Assembly (NCBI GenBank): GCA_035547515.1
Contig: DASZUS010000071.1
Coordinates: 1 to 64,000, forward strand
Direction of reading: 5' to 3'
Length of the DNA: 64,000 nt
Source: DASZTV01 sp035547515
Lineage (GTDB): Bacteria > Actinomycetota > Actinomycetes > JAFAQI01
Part shown: positions 8,239-16,914 of the stretch, in pieces
Layout of the letters: every line of letters begins with the position of its first letter
How positions within the stretch are numbered: the stretch's first letter is position 1
The notes under the pieces: model-generated
Seen by the model: the letters and a program-made list of their open reading frames with translations, nothing else
Told to the model about the DNA's origin: nothing
Databases searched by the model: none
Translations under genes and position numbers: made by a program

Positions 8239-9527
8239 CGACCGCGGACGCCTGGGCGATCGTCCTCGCGGCTGTCTTCTTGGTTGTCTCGGCGGTCCTT
8301 GCGATCGCCGAGTCGGCGCTGGCGCACGTGTCCCGGCTGCGCGTCGAAGAGCTGGTCCGCGAAGGCCGCCGCGGCACTGAGCGCCTCGAACGCGTGGCGC
8401 GCGAGGCACCGACGAACCTCAACGTCCTCCTGCTAGCGCGGACCGTCGGCGAGATGCTCGTCGCGACGCTGGTCGCCGTCGTCTGCGAGCGGCGGCTCCA
8501 CTCGATGTGGCAGTCGGTGCTCGTCGCCGGCGTCGGCACCGCGCTGTTGCACTACGTCGTCGTCGGGGTCGCGGCGCGCACGATCGGCCGTCAGCGCTCC
8601 GAGCGGATCGCGCTGCTCACCTCCCGCCTCGTCCTCGCACTCCGTCGGGTCACGCTCGGGCTCACCCAGGTGCTGATCGCGATCGGCAGTGCGCTGGTGC
8701 CGGGCAAAGTCGCCCGCGACTCCGGCTTCACCTCCGAAGCAGAGCTGCGCGACCTGGTCGACCTCGCCGAAGAGCGGCGGGTGATCGAGAGCAGCGAGCG
8801 GCGGATGATCCACTCGGTCTTCGAGCTCGGCGAGACGCTCGCTCGCGAGGTGATGGTGCCGCGCACCGACATGGTGTGGATCGAGCGCTCGAAGACGATT
8901 CGGCATGCGATCTCCCTCGCGCTGCGCAGCGGGTTCTCGCGAATCCCGGTGATCGGGGAGAACGAGGACGACATCGTCGGGGTCGCCTACCTCAAGGACC
9001 TGGTGCGGCGGGCCTACGACGGCGAAGCGCAGACCGCCGTACGCGTCGACGAGGCGGTGCGGCCGGCGTACCTCATCCCGGACTCGAAGCCGGTCGACGA
9101 GCTGCTGCGCGAGATGCAGGCCAAGCAGGTGCACGTCGCGATCGTCATCGACGAGTACGGCGGGACCGCCGGGCTGGTCACTATCGAGGACATTCTCGAA
9201 GAGATCGTGGGTGAGATCACCGACGAGTACGACCGCGAGGGCCCGCGCATCGAGGAGCTCGAGGACGGCGCGCTGCGGGTGAGCGTGCGGGTGCCGATCG
9301 ATGACCTCGAGGAGCGCTTCGACGTGTCCTTCGACCTCGACGACGTGGAGACGGTCGGCGGGTTGCTCGCCGCCGTGCTGGGCCGGGTGCCGATCCCGGG
9401 CGCGACCGTCGACCTTCAGGGTCTGCGGTTCACCGCGGAAGGTGCCAAGGGCCGGCGCAACCAGGTCGGCACCGTGCTGATCACGCGGCAGGCCGAACCG
9501 GCCAACGCCAGGCGCAGGCGCTCGTAG
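8235..9527 (+). CDS. CNNM/CorC-type transporter with CBS domains
   Basis: A 430-residue hemolysin C/CorC family membrane protein. The N-terminal DUF21/CNNM region (residues ~1-180) contains three to four hydrophobic segments starting with WAIVLAAVFLVVSAVLAIAE. A tandem CBS pair (~200-325, with PRTDMVWIE and IVIDEYGGTAGLVTIEDILE) and a C-terminal CorC_HlyC domain follow. Family members have been linked to magnesium export. The ATG at 8235 overlaps the ybeY stop; an upstream open stretch is not used. Confidence 0.93.
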   Translation: MTTADAWAIVLAAVFLVVSAVLAIAESALAHVSRLRVEELVREGRRGTERLERVAREAPTNLNVLLLARTVGEMLVATLVAVVCERRLHSMWQSVLVAGVGTALLHYVVVGVAARTIGRQRSERIALLTSRLVLALRRVTLGLTQVLIAIGSALVPGKVARDSGFTSEAELRDLVDLAEERRVIESSERRMIHSVFELGETLAREVMVPRTDMVWIERSKTIRHAISLALRSGFSRIPVIGENEDDIVGVAYLKDLVRRAYDGEAQTAVRVDEAVRPAYLIPDSKPVDELLREMQAKQVHVAIVIDEYGGTAGLVTIEDILEEIVGEITDEYDREGPRIEELEDGALRVSVRVPIDDLEERFDVSFDLDDVETVGGLLAAVLGRVPIPGATVDLQGLRFTAEGAKGRRNQVGTVLITRQAEPANARRRRS

Positions 9528-9537
9528 CCTGTAGTCC

Positions 9538-9831
9538 GTGCAGCTGGACCCCGAGGACGAGAAACTGGTCACCCTGGCCCGGTCGGCGCGCGCCCGCAGC
9601 GGCGCAGCCGAAGGCGCGGCGGTTCGCGACGACATCGGTCGCACGTACGTCGCGGCATCGGTCGATCTGCCGGCACTTTCGTTGACCGCACTGCAGGCGG
9701 CAGTCGCCGCCGCGGCATCGAGCGGGGTGAAGCGGCTCGAGGCGGCAGTCGTCGTCACCACTGGGGGCGAGCCCGACCGGGCGGTCCTCGAAGGCCTCGG
9801 AGACCCCGTGTTCCACGTGGTCGCCGAGTGA
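9538..9831 (+). CDS. cytidine deaminase-like protein, catalytic residues absent
   Basis: A 97-residue protein with a GTG start. Its place between the CNNM gene and era matches the small gene at that site in mycobacteria, usually annotated as cytidine deaminase-like. The fold is suggested by the DEKLVTLARSARARSGAAEG opening, but neither the HAE zinc/proton-shuttle motif nor the PCxxC zinc motif of active deaminases is visible. Enzymatic deamination is therefore unlikely, and a structural or binding role is more plausible. Its TGA overlaps the GTG of era (GTGA at 9828-9831). Confidence 0.7.
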   Translation: MQLDPEDEKLVTLARSARARSGAAEGAAVRDDIGRTYVAASVDLPALSLTALQAAVAAAASSGVKRLEAAVVVTTGGEPDRAVLEGLGDPVFHVVAE

Positions 9832-10733
9832 GCTCAGCCGCACCAGAGACCTTTCGCGCGGGCTTTGCCTGCCTGCTGGGCCGGCCCAACACCGGCAAGT
9901 CGACCCTCACCAATGCGCTGGTGGGCACCAAGATCGCGATCACCAGCGACCGGCCGCAGACCACGCGCCACGCGATCCGCGGCATCGTCTCCCGGCCGGA
10001 CGGCCAGCTCGTGCTCGTGGACACTCCCGGCTTTCACCGGCCCCGCACACTGCTCGGCGAGCGGCTCAACGACCTCGTCCGCGCGACGGTGGCAGAGGTG
10101 GACGTCGTCGTCTTCTGCGTGCCGGCCACCGACAAGATCGGGCCGGGCGACCGGTTCATCGTCGAGCAGCTGCAGGCGATCGCCGGTCGTACTCCCGCTA
10201 TCGCCGTCGTCACCAAGTGCGATGCCGCCGGCAAGAACCTGGTCGGTGAGCGGCTGCTCGAGGTCGCCGACCTTGCCGACTGGGACGAGGTGGTTCCGGT
10301 CAGCGCGGTCGAGGGCTACCAGGTCGGCCTGCTCGCGGACTTGCTGCTGGCGCGGCTGCCCTACGGCCACCCGCTCTATCCCGACGACGAGCTCACCGAC
10401 GCGCCGGAAGCCGTCATGGTGGCCGAGCTGGTCCGCGAGGCCGCGCTGTCCGGCGTACGCGACGAGCTCCCTCACTCGATCGCGGTCGTGGTCGAGGAGC
10501 TGGTGCGCACCGACCGGCGCATCGACATCCACGCGGTGATGTACGTCGAGCGCGACAGCCAGAAGGGCATCGTCATCGGCACCGGCGGTGAGCGGCTTCG
10601 CAGCGTCGGCACCGCTGCCCGCCGCCAGATCGAGGCGCTGCTCGGCGCGCAGGTCTACCTCGACCTGCGCGTGAAGGTCGCCAAGGACTGGCAGCGCGAC
10701 CCGAAGCAGCTCAACCGCCTCGGCTTCAGCTAA
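9828..10733 (+). CDS. era: GTPase Era
   Basis: A 301-residue ribosome-assembly GTPase that binds the 3' end of 16S rRNA. G1 is GRPNTGKS (residues 18-25), G3 is DTPG, and G4 reads TKCD rather than the common NKxD; a Thr at this position is usual in actinobacterial Era. A KH domain forms the C-terminus (GIVIGTGGERLRSVG). GTG start, coupled to the preceding deaminase-like gene. The 3' end overlaps the stop of the convergent S53 protease gene by a few bases. In many relatives recO follows directly; here the protease gene separates them. Confidence 0.96.
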   Translation: MSSAAPETFRAGFACLLGRPNTGKSTLTNALVGTKIAITSDRPQTTRHAIRGIVSRPDGQLVLVDTPGFHRPRTLLGERLNDLVRATVAEVDVVVFCVPATDKIGPGDRFIVEQLQAIAGRTPAIAVVTKCDAAGKNLVGERLLEVADLADWDEVVPVSAVEGYQVGLLADLLLARLPYGHPLYPDDELTDAPEAVMVAELVREAALSGVRDELPHSIAVVVEELVRTDRRIDIHAVMYVERDSQKGIVIGTGGERLRSVGTAARRQIEALLGAQVYLDLRVKVAKDWQRDPKQLNRLGFS

Positions 10734-13174
10734 CGGGTAACCGCCAGCCCATCGAGGGCGACCGTCGCGCCGGAGGAGAAGGTCCCGCGCACGCCCGTGC
10801 ACTTGAAGGTGAACGTGCGCACTTTCGCCGGAGTGCGCGGTCCGCCGAAGAACGGGATCGTGGTGTGCGCGGGCGAGGAGCTGAACAGGTCATAGGTACC
10901 GATGCGCTTCTTGCCCTGGAAGATCGCGAGCTTCCCGTAGCTCGGACCGGTCCGCACGAGCAGCTCATACGACCTGCCTCGCGCCTTCGCGGTCGCAGTG
11001 GCGCCCTTGGCGGAGGTCTCGATGTGTGAGCCCGCGTAGTCGGTGGCACCGCCCGCGGTCCGCCACTTGCCGGTCAAGCGGAACGCCGTGTCGTCGTAGG
11101 GCACCGCGAGGGTCTGCGTGGCAGCCGCGGCGTGCTTTCCGGCCGCGTCGTACTCCGTGACGGTCACCACGTAGGTGCCGCCCGCCACCCCGGTGAAGCG
11201 GTAGGAGCCGCTGGCCGGCGCGGCCTTCGAGGTGTAGACCGGCGCTGCGGCCCCGACGTGCTTGATCGTGACCGCCGCGCTGGAGGCGAGCAGCGCGCCG
11301 ACACCGGGGTTCGCGGGATGCCAGCGAACCAGGACGTGCGTGGCGCGGTTGCGGGCGTGCGGGTCGGCGAGCGCGATGCTCGCGTTGGCAGCCGGAGCCT
11401 TCGGCGAGAACACGTACGGTGCAAGCGAGGGCCACAGCGGCGCGCCGAGGCCGCTCACGGTGTCGTATCCCTTTCGGGCCTTCACCGGCAGGCCGGCCGC
11501 GCGATCGGCGTCGGCTTGCGCGCCGTTGCTGCCGGCTGTCACGTCGCGGAAGGTGCCGGGTTTGCCGGCGTACGCCGAGTACAGCGCGCCGTGGATGTCG
11601 CCTACTCCGCTCGTCGCGCCATGTGCGGCGAGCATGTTGGTGAACAGCGCGGCCGCAACCGGTGCGGCGAGGCTGGTGCCGCCGACGTCCAAGGTGGCCG
11701 GGTTCGACGTCGGGTTGCAGAACAGCGGGAGCTGCCCCTTGCACGTCGCGTTCTGGTCGGTGGTCAGGATCTCGAAGCCGCTGGCGGGGTCACCGTCGAC
11801 GGCGACGTCGGGCACCAGCCGATGCTTCTCGGTACCGAAGTTCCCCTTCTTGCCGGTGGAGGTCGTGAAGGGCGCGTTGCCGATACCGCTGCTCTGGTAC
11901 GCCGGCATTGCGAACTGGTCGGACTCGCCGCCGCCGGAGCCACCTGTGCCGGAGCTTGCCTGGCAGGCGCTTGGGCTCGTACAAGTCCAGCCGGTGTCGG
12001 ACCAGTTGGTCCCGTCGTTGGCGGCGTTGCCGCCGATCGCGGTGAGCCTCGTCGCGCCAACGGCCACCACCTCGGGCGAGCTCGCGGGGTAGTCCACGGC
12101 GACCTTGGTCGAGTTCGGTGAGCGCCCGCAGTCGTAGATCCCGTCGTCACCCGACGCGGCGAAGATCGTGACACCGGCTGCGTCGAGCGACTGCAGCAGT
12201 GCCTCGATCGCCTTGATGGAGTCGCCTGGGAAGTTCGACGTGAAGTCGTCCTCGCAAGCCCCCCAGGAGGTGGTGAGGGCGGCGATGTGCGGGTCGCCGC
12301 CGTCGGCGGACGTGCCCTGTCCTTGCGTCACGTCGGCAAGCACCTGGCTCAGCGCCTGGACGTAGCCACCGCTGCTGTTGGTGTCGAAGTACGCCCGCTG
12401 GTTGGCGTGGGGCGCGGTCGACAGCAACGACTCCTGGTCGAGGTCCACCTCCTCGTCGAGATCGGCCGTGGCCGGCGAGATCTTGCTCGACGCCACCGCG
12501 AACTGCTTGTACTGCCCGCTCGCTACAGGGTCCGGCGTGATGTTCACCGACGGCTGCGCGGCGTACTTGCTGAGGTCGACGTCGTTCCAGTTGGCGAACT
12601 GCAGCGACGCGATCGTGAGGTTGCCGTTCTTGTCCCGTCCCTCGGACGGCGACTGCAGTGGCGCGGCATAGGCGTTGCGGAAGTCTGTGCCGTCAAGCGT
12701 CGCGTGCGTGGTGAACAACGGCGTCGTACTGCTGTCCGGAAGGACCGCCGAGGCCACGCCGGCGATGCTCGCCGGCAAGTCGGCGACAACATCGTGGGCC
12801 GTCGATCCCACGGCCTCCCCGAGTGCGCCGAAGGTCGCCTCCACCACGGACTGCGGCGCCGAGGCATCGATCGTCCATGCGGTCTGGTGGCCGATCGCGA
12901 AGCCGGCGGAGGTGAGCGCCGACCGCACGGTCTGGTGCGCGGCAGCAGTCGGCAGGGCGGCCTCGAGCTCCTTGACCCGCTGCGCGTGGTCGTCCCCGGT
13001 CGCCATCGCCAGCTGCGCGAGCCGGGCGGGGTGCGGCGCCTTGAGCAGGATCGTGATCGAGGTCGTCGGACCGGAGGCGAGCGCGGGCGGAGTCGCCACG
13101 ACGGCGGCGGCTACCACGACGGCGCCGAGGAGAGCGGCGGCGCGCGGCAGGCGGCTGAAGATCGGCCGAGTCAC
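10730..13174 (-). CDS. secreted S53 family serine-carboxyl peptidase (sedolisin/kumamolisin type)
   Basis: An 814-residue exported protease. The GTG at 13174 is chosen because a signal peptide follows at once (TRPIFSRLPRAAALLGAVVV, ending near ALAS at ~35); an open upstream extension lacks a signal. A pro-kumamolisin activation domain (~40-180) precedes the catalytic domain. Its Glu/Asp pair is in DLDEEVDLDQES (~residue 243) and the nucleophile in GGTSLAAP (~498), so the Ser-Glu-Asp triad appears complete. The C-terminal ~250 residues look like Ig-like domains that may bind carbohydrate or wall. S53 enzymes are active at acidic pH. Confidence 0.9.
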   Translation of the reverse strand: MTRPIFSRLPRAAALLGAVVVAAAVVATPPALASGPTTSITILLKAPHPARLAQLAMATGDDHAQRVKELEAALPTAAAHQTVRSALTSAGFAIGHQTAWTIDASAPQSVVEATFGALGEAVGSTAHDVVADLPASIAGVASAVLPDSSTTPLFTTHATLDGTDFRNAYAAPLQSPSEGRDKNGNLTIASLQFANWNDVDLSKYAAQPSVNITPDPVASGQYKQFAVASSKISPATADLDEEVDLDQESLLSTAPHANQRAYFDTNSSGGYVQALSQVLADVTQGQGTSADGGDPHIAALTTSWGACEDDFTSNFPGDSIKAIEALLQSLDAAGVTIFAASGDDGIYDCGRSPNSTKVAVDYPASSPEVVAVGATRLTAIGGNAANDGTNWSDTGWTCTSPSACQASSGTGGSGGGESDQFAMPAYQSSGIGNAPFTTSTGKKGNFGTEKHRLVPDVAVDGDPASGFEILTTDQNATCKGQLPLFCNPTSNPATLDVGGTSLAAPVAAALFTNMLAAHGATSGVGDIHGALYSAYAGKPGTFRDVTAGSNGAQADADRAAGLPVKARKGYDTVSGLGAPLWPSLAPYVFSPKAPAANASIALADPHARNRATHVLVRWHPANPGVGALLASSAAVTIKHVGAAAPVYTSKAAPASGSYRFTGVAGGTYVVTVTEYDAAGKHAAAATQTLAVPYDDTAFRLTGKWRTAGGATDYAGSHIETSAKGATATAKARGRSYELLVRTGPSYGKLAIFQGKKRIGTYDLFSSSPAHTTIPFFGGPRTPAKVRTFTFKCTGVRGTFSSGATVALDGLAVTR

Positions 13175-13277
13175 GGTGTGGACCTCGCTCTTGACCGGGG
13201 CGCTGGGATTCCAACCGTACCTGCGAACTCGGGTGTTCCAGTCGCACATCGAGCGCGTCCCCGGGGAGAATCGGGAC

Positions 13278-14024
13278 GTGCCGCTGTATCGCGACCAAGC
13301 CGTTGTCCTCCGTACCCAGAAGCTGGGTGAGGCCGACCGGATCGTCACGCTGCTGACGAGACGCCACGGTCGGGTGCGGGCAGTTGCCAAGGGGGTGCGG
13401 CGAACCGGGTCGAAGTTCGGCGCGCGGGTCGAGCCGTTCATGCACGTCGATCTGCAGCTGCACACCGCCAACGTCGAAGGCGGCAGCGGGCTCGACATCG
13501 TCACCCAGGCGGAGACCCTCGCGCCGTACGGCGAGGCGATCGCCGCCGACTACGGCCGTTACACCGCGGGGACCGCCGTCCTCGAGACGGCCGAGCGGCT
13601 CACTGCGGAGGAGCGGGAGCCGTCGCTGCGGCTGTTCCTGCTGATGGTCGGAGCGCTGCGGGCTCTCGCTGACGGTGAGCACGTGCCGACGCTGGTGCTC
13701 GACGCCTTCATCCTGCGGGCACTCGCCATCTCCGGCTACGAGCCGGTGCTCGACGGCTGCGCCCTGTGCGGGACTCCAGGCCCGCACCGGTCGTTCGTGG
13801 TTGGTTCGGGTGGCGTGGTGTGCGGTGACCATCGACCGCCTGGCGCGCCCCTGGTCGCGGTCGACACCTTGGAGCTGATGACTGCCTTGCTCGGCGGCGA
13901 CTGGACGGTCGCGGATGCCGCGAACCCGAAGGTGCAGCGCGAGACCAGCGGTGTGGTGGCGGCCTACCTCCAGTGGCATCTCGAGCGCGGTCTCCGCTCG
14001 CTGCGCCTGGTGGAGCGCACCTAG
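13278..14024 (+). CDS. recO: DNA repair protein RecO
   Basis: A 248-residue mediator that helps load RecA in the RecFOR gap-repair pathway. The N-terminal OB fold begins with YRDQAVVLRTQKLGEADRIV. The C-terminal part has a zinc site (CALCG and a later CGDH, ~residues 155-185). The GTG at 13278 gives the normal length; a long upstream extension in this frame runs antisense to the protease gene and is not real. The TAG overlaps the GTG of uppS by one base, indicating coupling. Confidence 0.95.
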   Translation: MPLYRDQAVVLRTQKLGEADRIVTLLTRRHGRVRAVAKGVRRTGSKFGARVEPFMHVDLQLHTANVEGGSGLDIVTQAETLAPYGEAIAADYGRYTAGTAVLETAERLTAEEREPSLRLFLLMVGALRALADGEHVPTLVLDAFILRALAISGYEPVLDGCALCGTPGPHRSFVVGSGGVVCGDHRPPGAPLVAVDTLELMTALLGGDWTVADAANPKVQRETSGVVAAYLQWHLERGLRSLRLVERT

Positions 14025-14782
14025 TGCCGCGGCCGCCTACGCCCCATCCATCAGGGGCTCGGCCGCCGAAGATCCCGGCGCAGCTGGTTCCGAGTCACGT
14101 CGCGATCGTGATGGACGGCAACGGCCGTTGGGCGAAGGAGCGCGGCCTGCCGCGGACCGCGGGGCACGAGCAGGGTGAGAGCTCGCTGTTCGATGTGGTC
14201 GAGGGCGCGATCGAGATCGGCGTGAAGTGGCTGTCGGCCTACGCGTTCTCGACCGAGAACTGGCGGCGCTCGCCCGAAGAGGTCCGGTTCCTCATGGGCT
14301 TCAACCGCGACGTGATCCGGCGGCGGCGTGACGACATGCACGAGATGGGGGTGCGCGTGCGGTGGGCCGGGCGGCGCCCGCGGCTGTGGAAGTCAGTCAT
14401 CGCAGAGCTCGAGACCGCCGAGCAGCTGACCCGCAACAACCGGGTGCTGACCTTGACGATGTGCGTGAACTACGGCGGTCGGGCCGAGATCGCCGACGCT
14501 GCGGCGGCACTGGCTCGCGACGTGGCGGCGGGTGCGCTGGACCCGGCGAAGGTCAGCGAGCGGACGTTGGCGCGATACCTCGACGAGCCGGACATGCCGG
14601 ACGTCGACCTGTTCGTGCGGTCCTCGGGTGAGCAGCGGACGTCGAACTTCCTGCTCTGGCAGTCGGCGTACGCCGAGCTCGTCTTCCAGGACCGCCTCTG
14701 GCCGGACTACGACCGTCGCGACCTGTGGGCGGCGATCGAGGAGTACGCGCGCCGGGACCGGCGCTACGGCGGCGCGCTGTGA
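14024..14782 (+). CDS. uppS: isoprenyl transferase (undecaprenyl/decaprenyl diphosphate synthase)
   Basis: A 252-residue cis-prenyltransferase that extends an allylic diphosphate with isopentenyl units to make the lipid carrier for peptidoglycan and wall polymers. The catalytic Asp lies in AIVMDGNGRWAKERGL (Asp31), SAYAFSTENWRR is the conserved floor of the tunnel, and RSSGEQRTSNFLLWQSAYAE binds diphosphate and Mg. The GTG at 14024 overlaps the recO stop. Chain length cannot be decided from sequence; actinobacteria often make C50. Confidence 0.96.
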   Translation: MPRPPTPHPSGARPPKIPAQLVPSHVAIVMDGNGRWAKERGLPRTAGHEQGESSLFDVVEGAIEIGVKWLSAYAFSTENWRRSPEEVRFLMGFNRDVIRRRRDDMHEMGVRVRWAGRRPRLWKSVIAELETAEQLTRNNRVLTLTMCVNYGGRAEIADAAAALARDVAAGALDPAKVSERTLARYLDEPDMPDVDLFVRSSGEQRTSNFLLWQSAYAELVFQDRLWPDYDRRDLWAAIEEYARRDRRYGGAL

Positions 14783-15153
14783 GCGTCCGGCTGCATCACG
14801 TGAACCTCGTCGTGAAGCCAGGTCAGACCGGGCAGGTCGTCGGCTTCTACGTCGACGTCCTCGGCTTGCGTCAGGTTGCCAAGCCGATGGAGGGCACCAG
14901 CAGCGGCGGGGCCTGGTTCGACATCGACGAGTCCACGCAGCTGCACATCTCCGAGCGTGCCGACGCGGTCATGCACGACGACATGCACTTCGCGCTGGTG
15001 GTCGACGACTTCGACGGCGTACTAGCCCGGATCGCCGCCGCGGGCGCCGAGTGGCGCGAGCAGCCCGACTTGTTCGGCGGGCGGCGCGGCTCGACGCGAG
15101 ACCCGCTGGGCAACCGGATCGAGCTGCTGGAGCGCGCCGGCCGTCTGGCCTAG
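14779..15153 (+). CDS. VOC (glyoxalase/bleomycin resistance) superfamily protein
   Basis: A 124-residue protein with the paired beta-alpha-beta-beta-beta modules of the vicinal-oxygen-chelate fold: HHVNLVVKPGQTGQVVGFYV at the start and DPLGNRIELLE at the end. Putative metal ligands are His6/His7 and the terminal Glu. It starts at GTG 14779, overlapping the uppS stop (GTGA), so it belongs to the recO-uppS transcription unit. It could be an isomerase, dioxygenase or antibiotic-binding protein; the substrate is unknown. Confidence 0.85.
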   Translation: MSVRLHHVNLVVKPGQTGQVVGFYVDVLGLRQVAKPMEGTSSGGAWFDIDESTQLHISERADAVMHDDMHFALVVDDFDGVLARIAAAGAEWREQPDLFGGRRGSTRDPLGNRIELLERAGRLA

Positions 15154-15392
15154 CCGTGGACCAGCTTGATGACCGCGATCACGGCGATGACCGCGATCAC
15201 GGCAATCCGGAGCGGCTTGCCCTGGGGTCGGATCTCGTCCCAGACGGCGTAGCTGACCGTGCCCAGCACCACGGCGGTGATGAGGAGCAGCACTCCGCCG
15301 AGGCGGCCATGGATGAACAACCCGGCCAGGAAGATCGCCAGCGCGAGCACTCCCGCGAGGATGTTCACCAGCCGCCGATTCACGTCGGACAT
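15150..15392 (-). CDS. small membrane protein with repeated Ala-Val-Ile tail
   Basis: An 80-residue protein with two predicted membrane spans (VNILAGVLALAIFLAGLFI and GGVLLLITAVVLGTVSYAVW) and a C-terminal hydrophobic stretch of repeated A-V-I units before KLVHG, possibly a third span. It is convergent with the VOC gene, overlapping its end by 4 bases, and divergent from glyS. No family can be named with confidence. The repeated tail comes from an 18-base tandem duplication in the DNA. Confidence 0.65.
   Translation of the reverse strand: MSDVNRRLVNILAGVLALAIFLAGLFIHGRLGGVLLLITAVVLGTVSYAVWDEIRPQGKPLRIAVIAVIAVIAVIKLVHG
15168..15203. repeat. 18-bp tandem duplication in a coding region
   Basis: Two exact copies of GATGACCGCGATCACGGC (15168-15185 and 15186-15203). 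On the minus strand each encodes six residues of the A-V-I hydrophobic tail of the small membrane protein 15150-15392. The unit is a multiple of three, so the frame is kept. This looks like slippage that lengthened a transmembrane tail. Confidence 0.9.
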
Positions 15393-15433
15393 GCTCGCAC
15401 TACCCTTGGTCCTTCCCGCCGACCGCCAGCCGG

Positions 15434-16858
15434 ATGGAGTCCGCCGCTATGGCCAGCAGTCCCACCTCGCGTGATGCCGCTCGCATCGAGGATCTCGTCA
15501 GCCTCTGCAAGCGCCGGGGCATCGTCTTCCCGTCTTCGGAGATCTACGGCGGCACCCGCTCGGCGTGGGACTACGGCCCGCTGGGTGTAGAGCTGAAGGA
15601 GAACATCCGGCGGCAGTGGTGGCGGTCGACGGTTCAGACGCGCGACGACGTCGTCGGGCTCGACTCCGCCGTGATCCTCGCCTCCGAGGTGTGGAAGGCG
15701 TCGGGCCACCTCGACGCGTTCGTCGACCCGCTGATCGAGTGCCAGTCCTGCCACAAGCGCTTCCGCGCGGACCATCTGCAGGAGGAGTACGCCGAGCGCA
15801 AGAAGCTCGACGACCCCGACGCGGTGGACCTGAAGCTGGTGCCCTGCCCGAACTGCGGCAACAAGGACACCTGGACCGAGCCGCGGATGTTCAACGGCCT
15901 GCTCCGCACCCATCTCGGCGCGACGGAGGACGAAGGGTCGCTGCACTACCTGCGTCCGGAGACCGCGCAGGGCATCTTCGTCAACTTCCTCAACGTGATG
16001 ACGGCGGCACGGAAGAAACCGCCCTTCGGCATCGCGCAGACCGGCAAGTCGTTTCGCAACGAGATCACCCCGGGCAACTTCATCTTCCGGACCCGCGAGT
16101 TCGAGCAGATGGAGATGGAGTTCTTCGTCGAGCCGGGCACCGACGAGCAGTGGCACGAGACGTGGCTGCAGACGCGGTGGGACTGGTACGTCGACCTCGG
16201 CCTCGATCCGGAGGACATGCGCCTCTACGAGCACCCCAAGGAGAAGCTGTCCCACTACTCGAAGCGCACGGTCGACATCGAGTACCGGTTCCGCTTCGGA
16301 GGGTCCGAGTGGGCCGAGCTCGAGGGCGTCGCGAACCGGACCGACTTCGACCTCACCACCCACTCGAAGCACTCGGGTGTCGACCTGTCGTACTTCGACC
16401 AGGACAAGGGCGAGCGGTGGACGCCGTACGTCATCGAGCCGGCAGCCGGCCTCACCCGTTGCGTCCTCGCGTTCCTGCTCGGGTCGCTCACGACCGACGA
16501 GGCGCCGAATGCCAAGGGTGAGATGGAGAAGCGGACCGTGATGAAGCTCGATCCGAGGCTGGCGCCGGTGAAGGCGGCGGTGCTCCCGCTGTCGCGCAAC
16601 GCCGACCTCTCGCCGAAGGCGCGCGACCTCGCGGCGCTGCTCCGTACCCGGTGGAACGTGGAGTTCGACGATGCCGGTGCGATCGGGCGGCGTTACCGGC
16701 GGCAGGACGAGATCGGTACGCCGTACTGCATCACCGTCGACTTCGACACCCTCGAGGACAACGCGGTCACCGTCCGGTCGAGGGACACGATGCAGCAGGA
16801 GCGGGTAGGCCTCGACGCGGTCGAGCGCTACCTGCTCGACCACCTCCCCGCCTGCTGA
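15434..16858 (+). CDS. glyS: glycyl-tRNA synthetase (homodimeric, class IIa)
   Basis: A 474-residue single-chain enzyme charging tRNA-Gly. Visible segments are motif 1 with RGIVFPSSEIYGGTRSAWDY, a zinc-binding pair ECQSCHK and CPNCGNKDT, LRPETAQGIFVNF, motif 2 FRNEITPGNFIFRTREFEQM, motif 3 near AAGLTRCVLAFLLGS, and a C-terminal anticodon-binding domain (GRRYRRQDEIGTPYCITVD). The length is normal. ATG 15434 is used; ATG 15449 five codons later is an equal alternative. Confidence 0.96.
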   Translation: MESAAMASSPTSRDAARIEDLVSLCKRRGIVFPSSEIYGGTRSAWDYGPLGVELKENIRRQWWRSTVQTRDDVVGLDSAVILASEVWKASGHLDAFVDPLIECQSCHKRFRADHLQEEYAERKKLDDPDAVDLKLVPCPNCGNKDTWTEPRMFNGLLRTHLGATEDEGSLHYLRPETAQGIFVNFLNVMTAARKKPPFGIAQTGKSFRNEITPGNFIFRTREFEQMEMEFFVEPGTDEQWHETWLQTRWDWYVDLGLDPEDMRLYEHPKEKLSHYSKRTVDIEYRFRFGGSEWAELEGVANRTDFDLTTHSKHSGVDLSYFDQDKGERWTPYVIEPAAGLTRCVLAFLLGSLTTDEAPNAKGEMEKRTVMKLDPRLAPVKAAVLPLSRNADLSPKARDLAALLRTRWNVEFDDAGAIGRRYRRQDEIGTPYCITVDFDTLEDNAVTVRSRDTMQQERVGLDAVERYLLDHLPAC

Positions 16859-16874
16859 CTCGCCGGGATCCGCG

Positions 16875-16914
16875 AGCGCGGATATCCGGTCATCTATGAC
16901 CGGTAGGACGCGAT
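16875..16914. repeat. palindromic element B, left copy (40 bp)
   Basis: The core CCGGTCAT-CT-ATGACCGG is a perfect 8-base inverted repeat, embedded in a 40-base unit that ends ACGCGAT. It matches the copy at 17650-17689 in direct orientation at 30 of 40 positions, including GGTC-TCTATG-CC, and similarity resumes a few bases to the right (GGACCT-C-CCCC in both). It marks the 3' end of decayed gene B, whose last reading frame stops inside it. Confidence 0.75.

Noticed and set aside
9828..10733. Loss of the G4 motif in Era (TKCD instead of NKxD)
   Set aside because: Thr at this position is common in actinobacterial Era; all other G motifs and the KH domain are intact.
12675..13277. N-terminal extension of RecO
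   Set aside because: The extension runs antisense to the S53 signal peptide and prodomain and is outside the known length of RecO.
15168..15203. CRISPR-like or minisatellite array
   Set aside because: Only two abutting copies without spacers, inside a coding region and in frame. No CRISPR array or cas gene is seen in the window.
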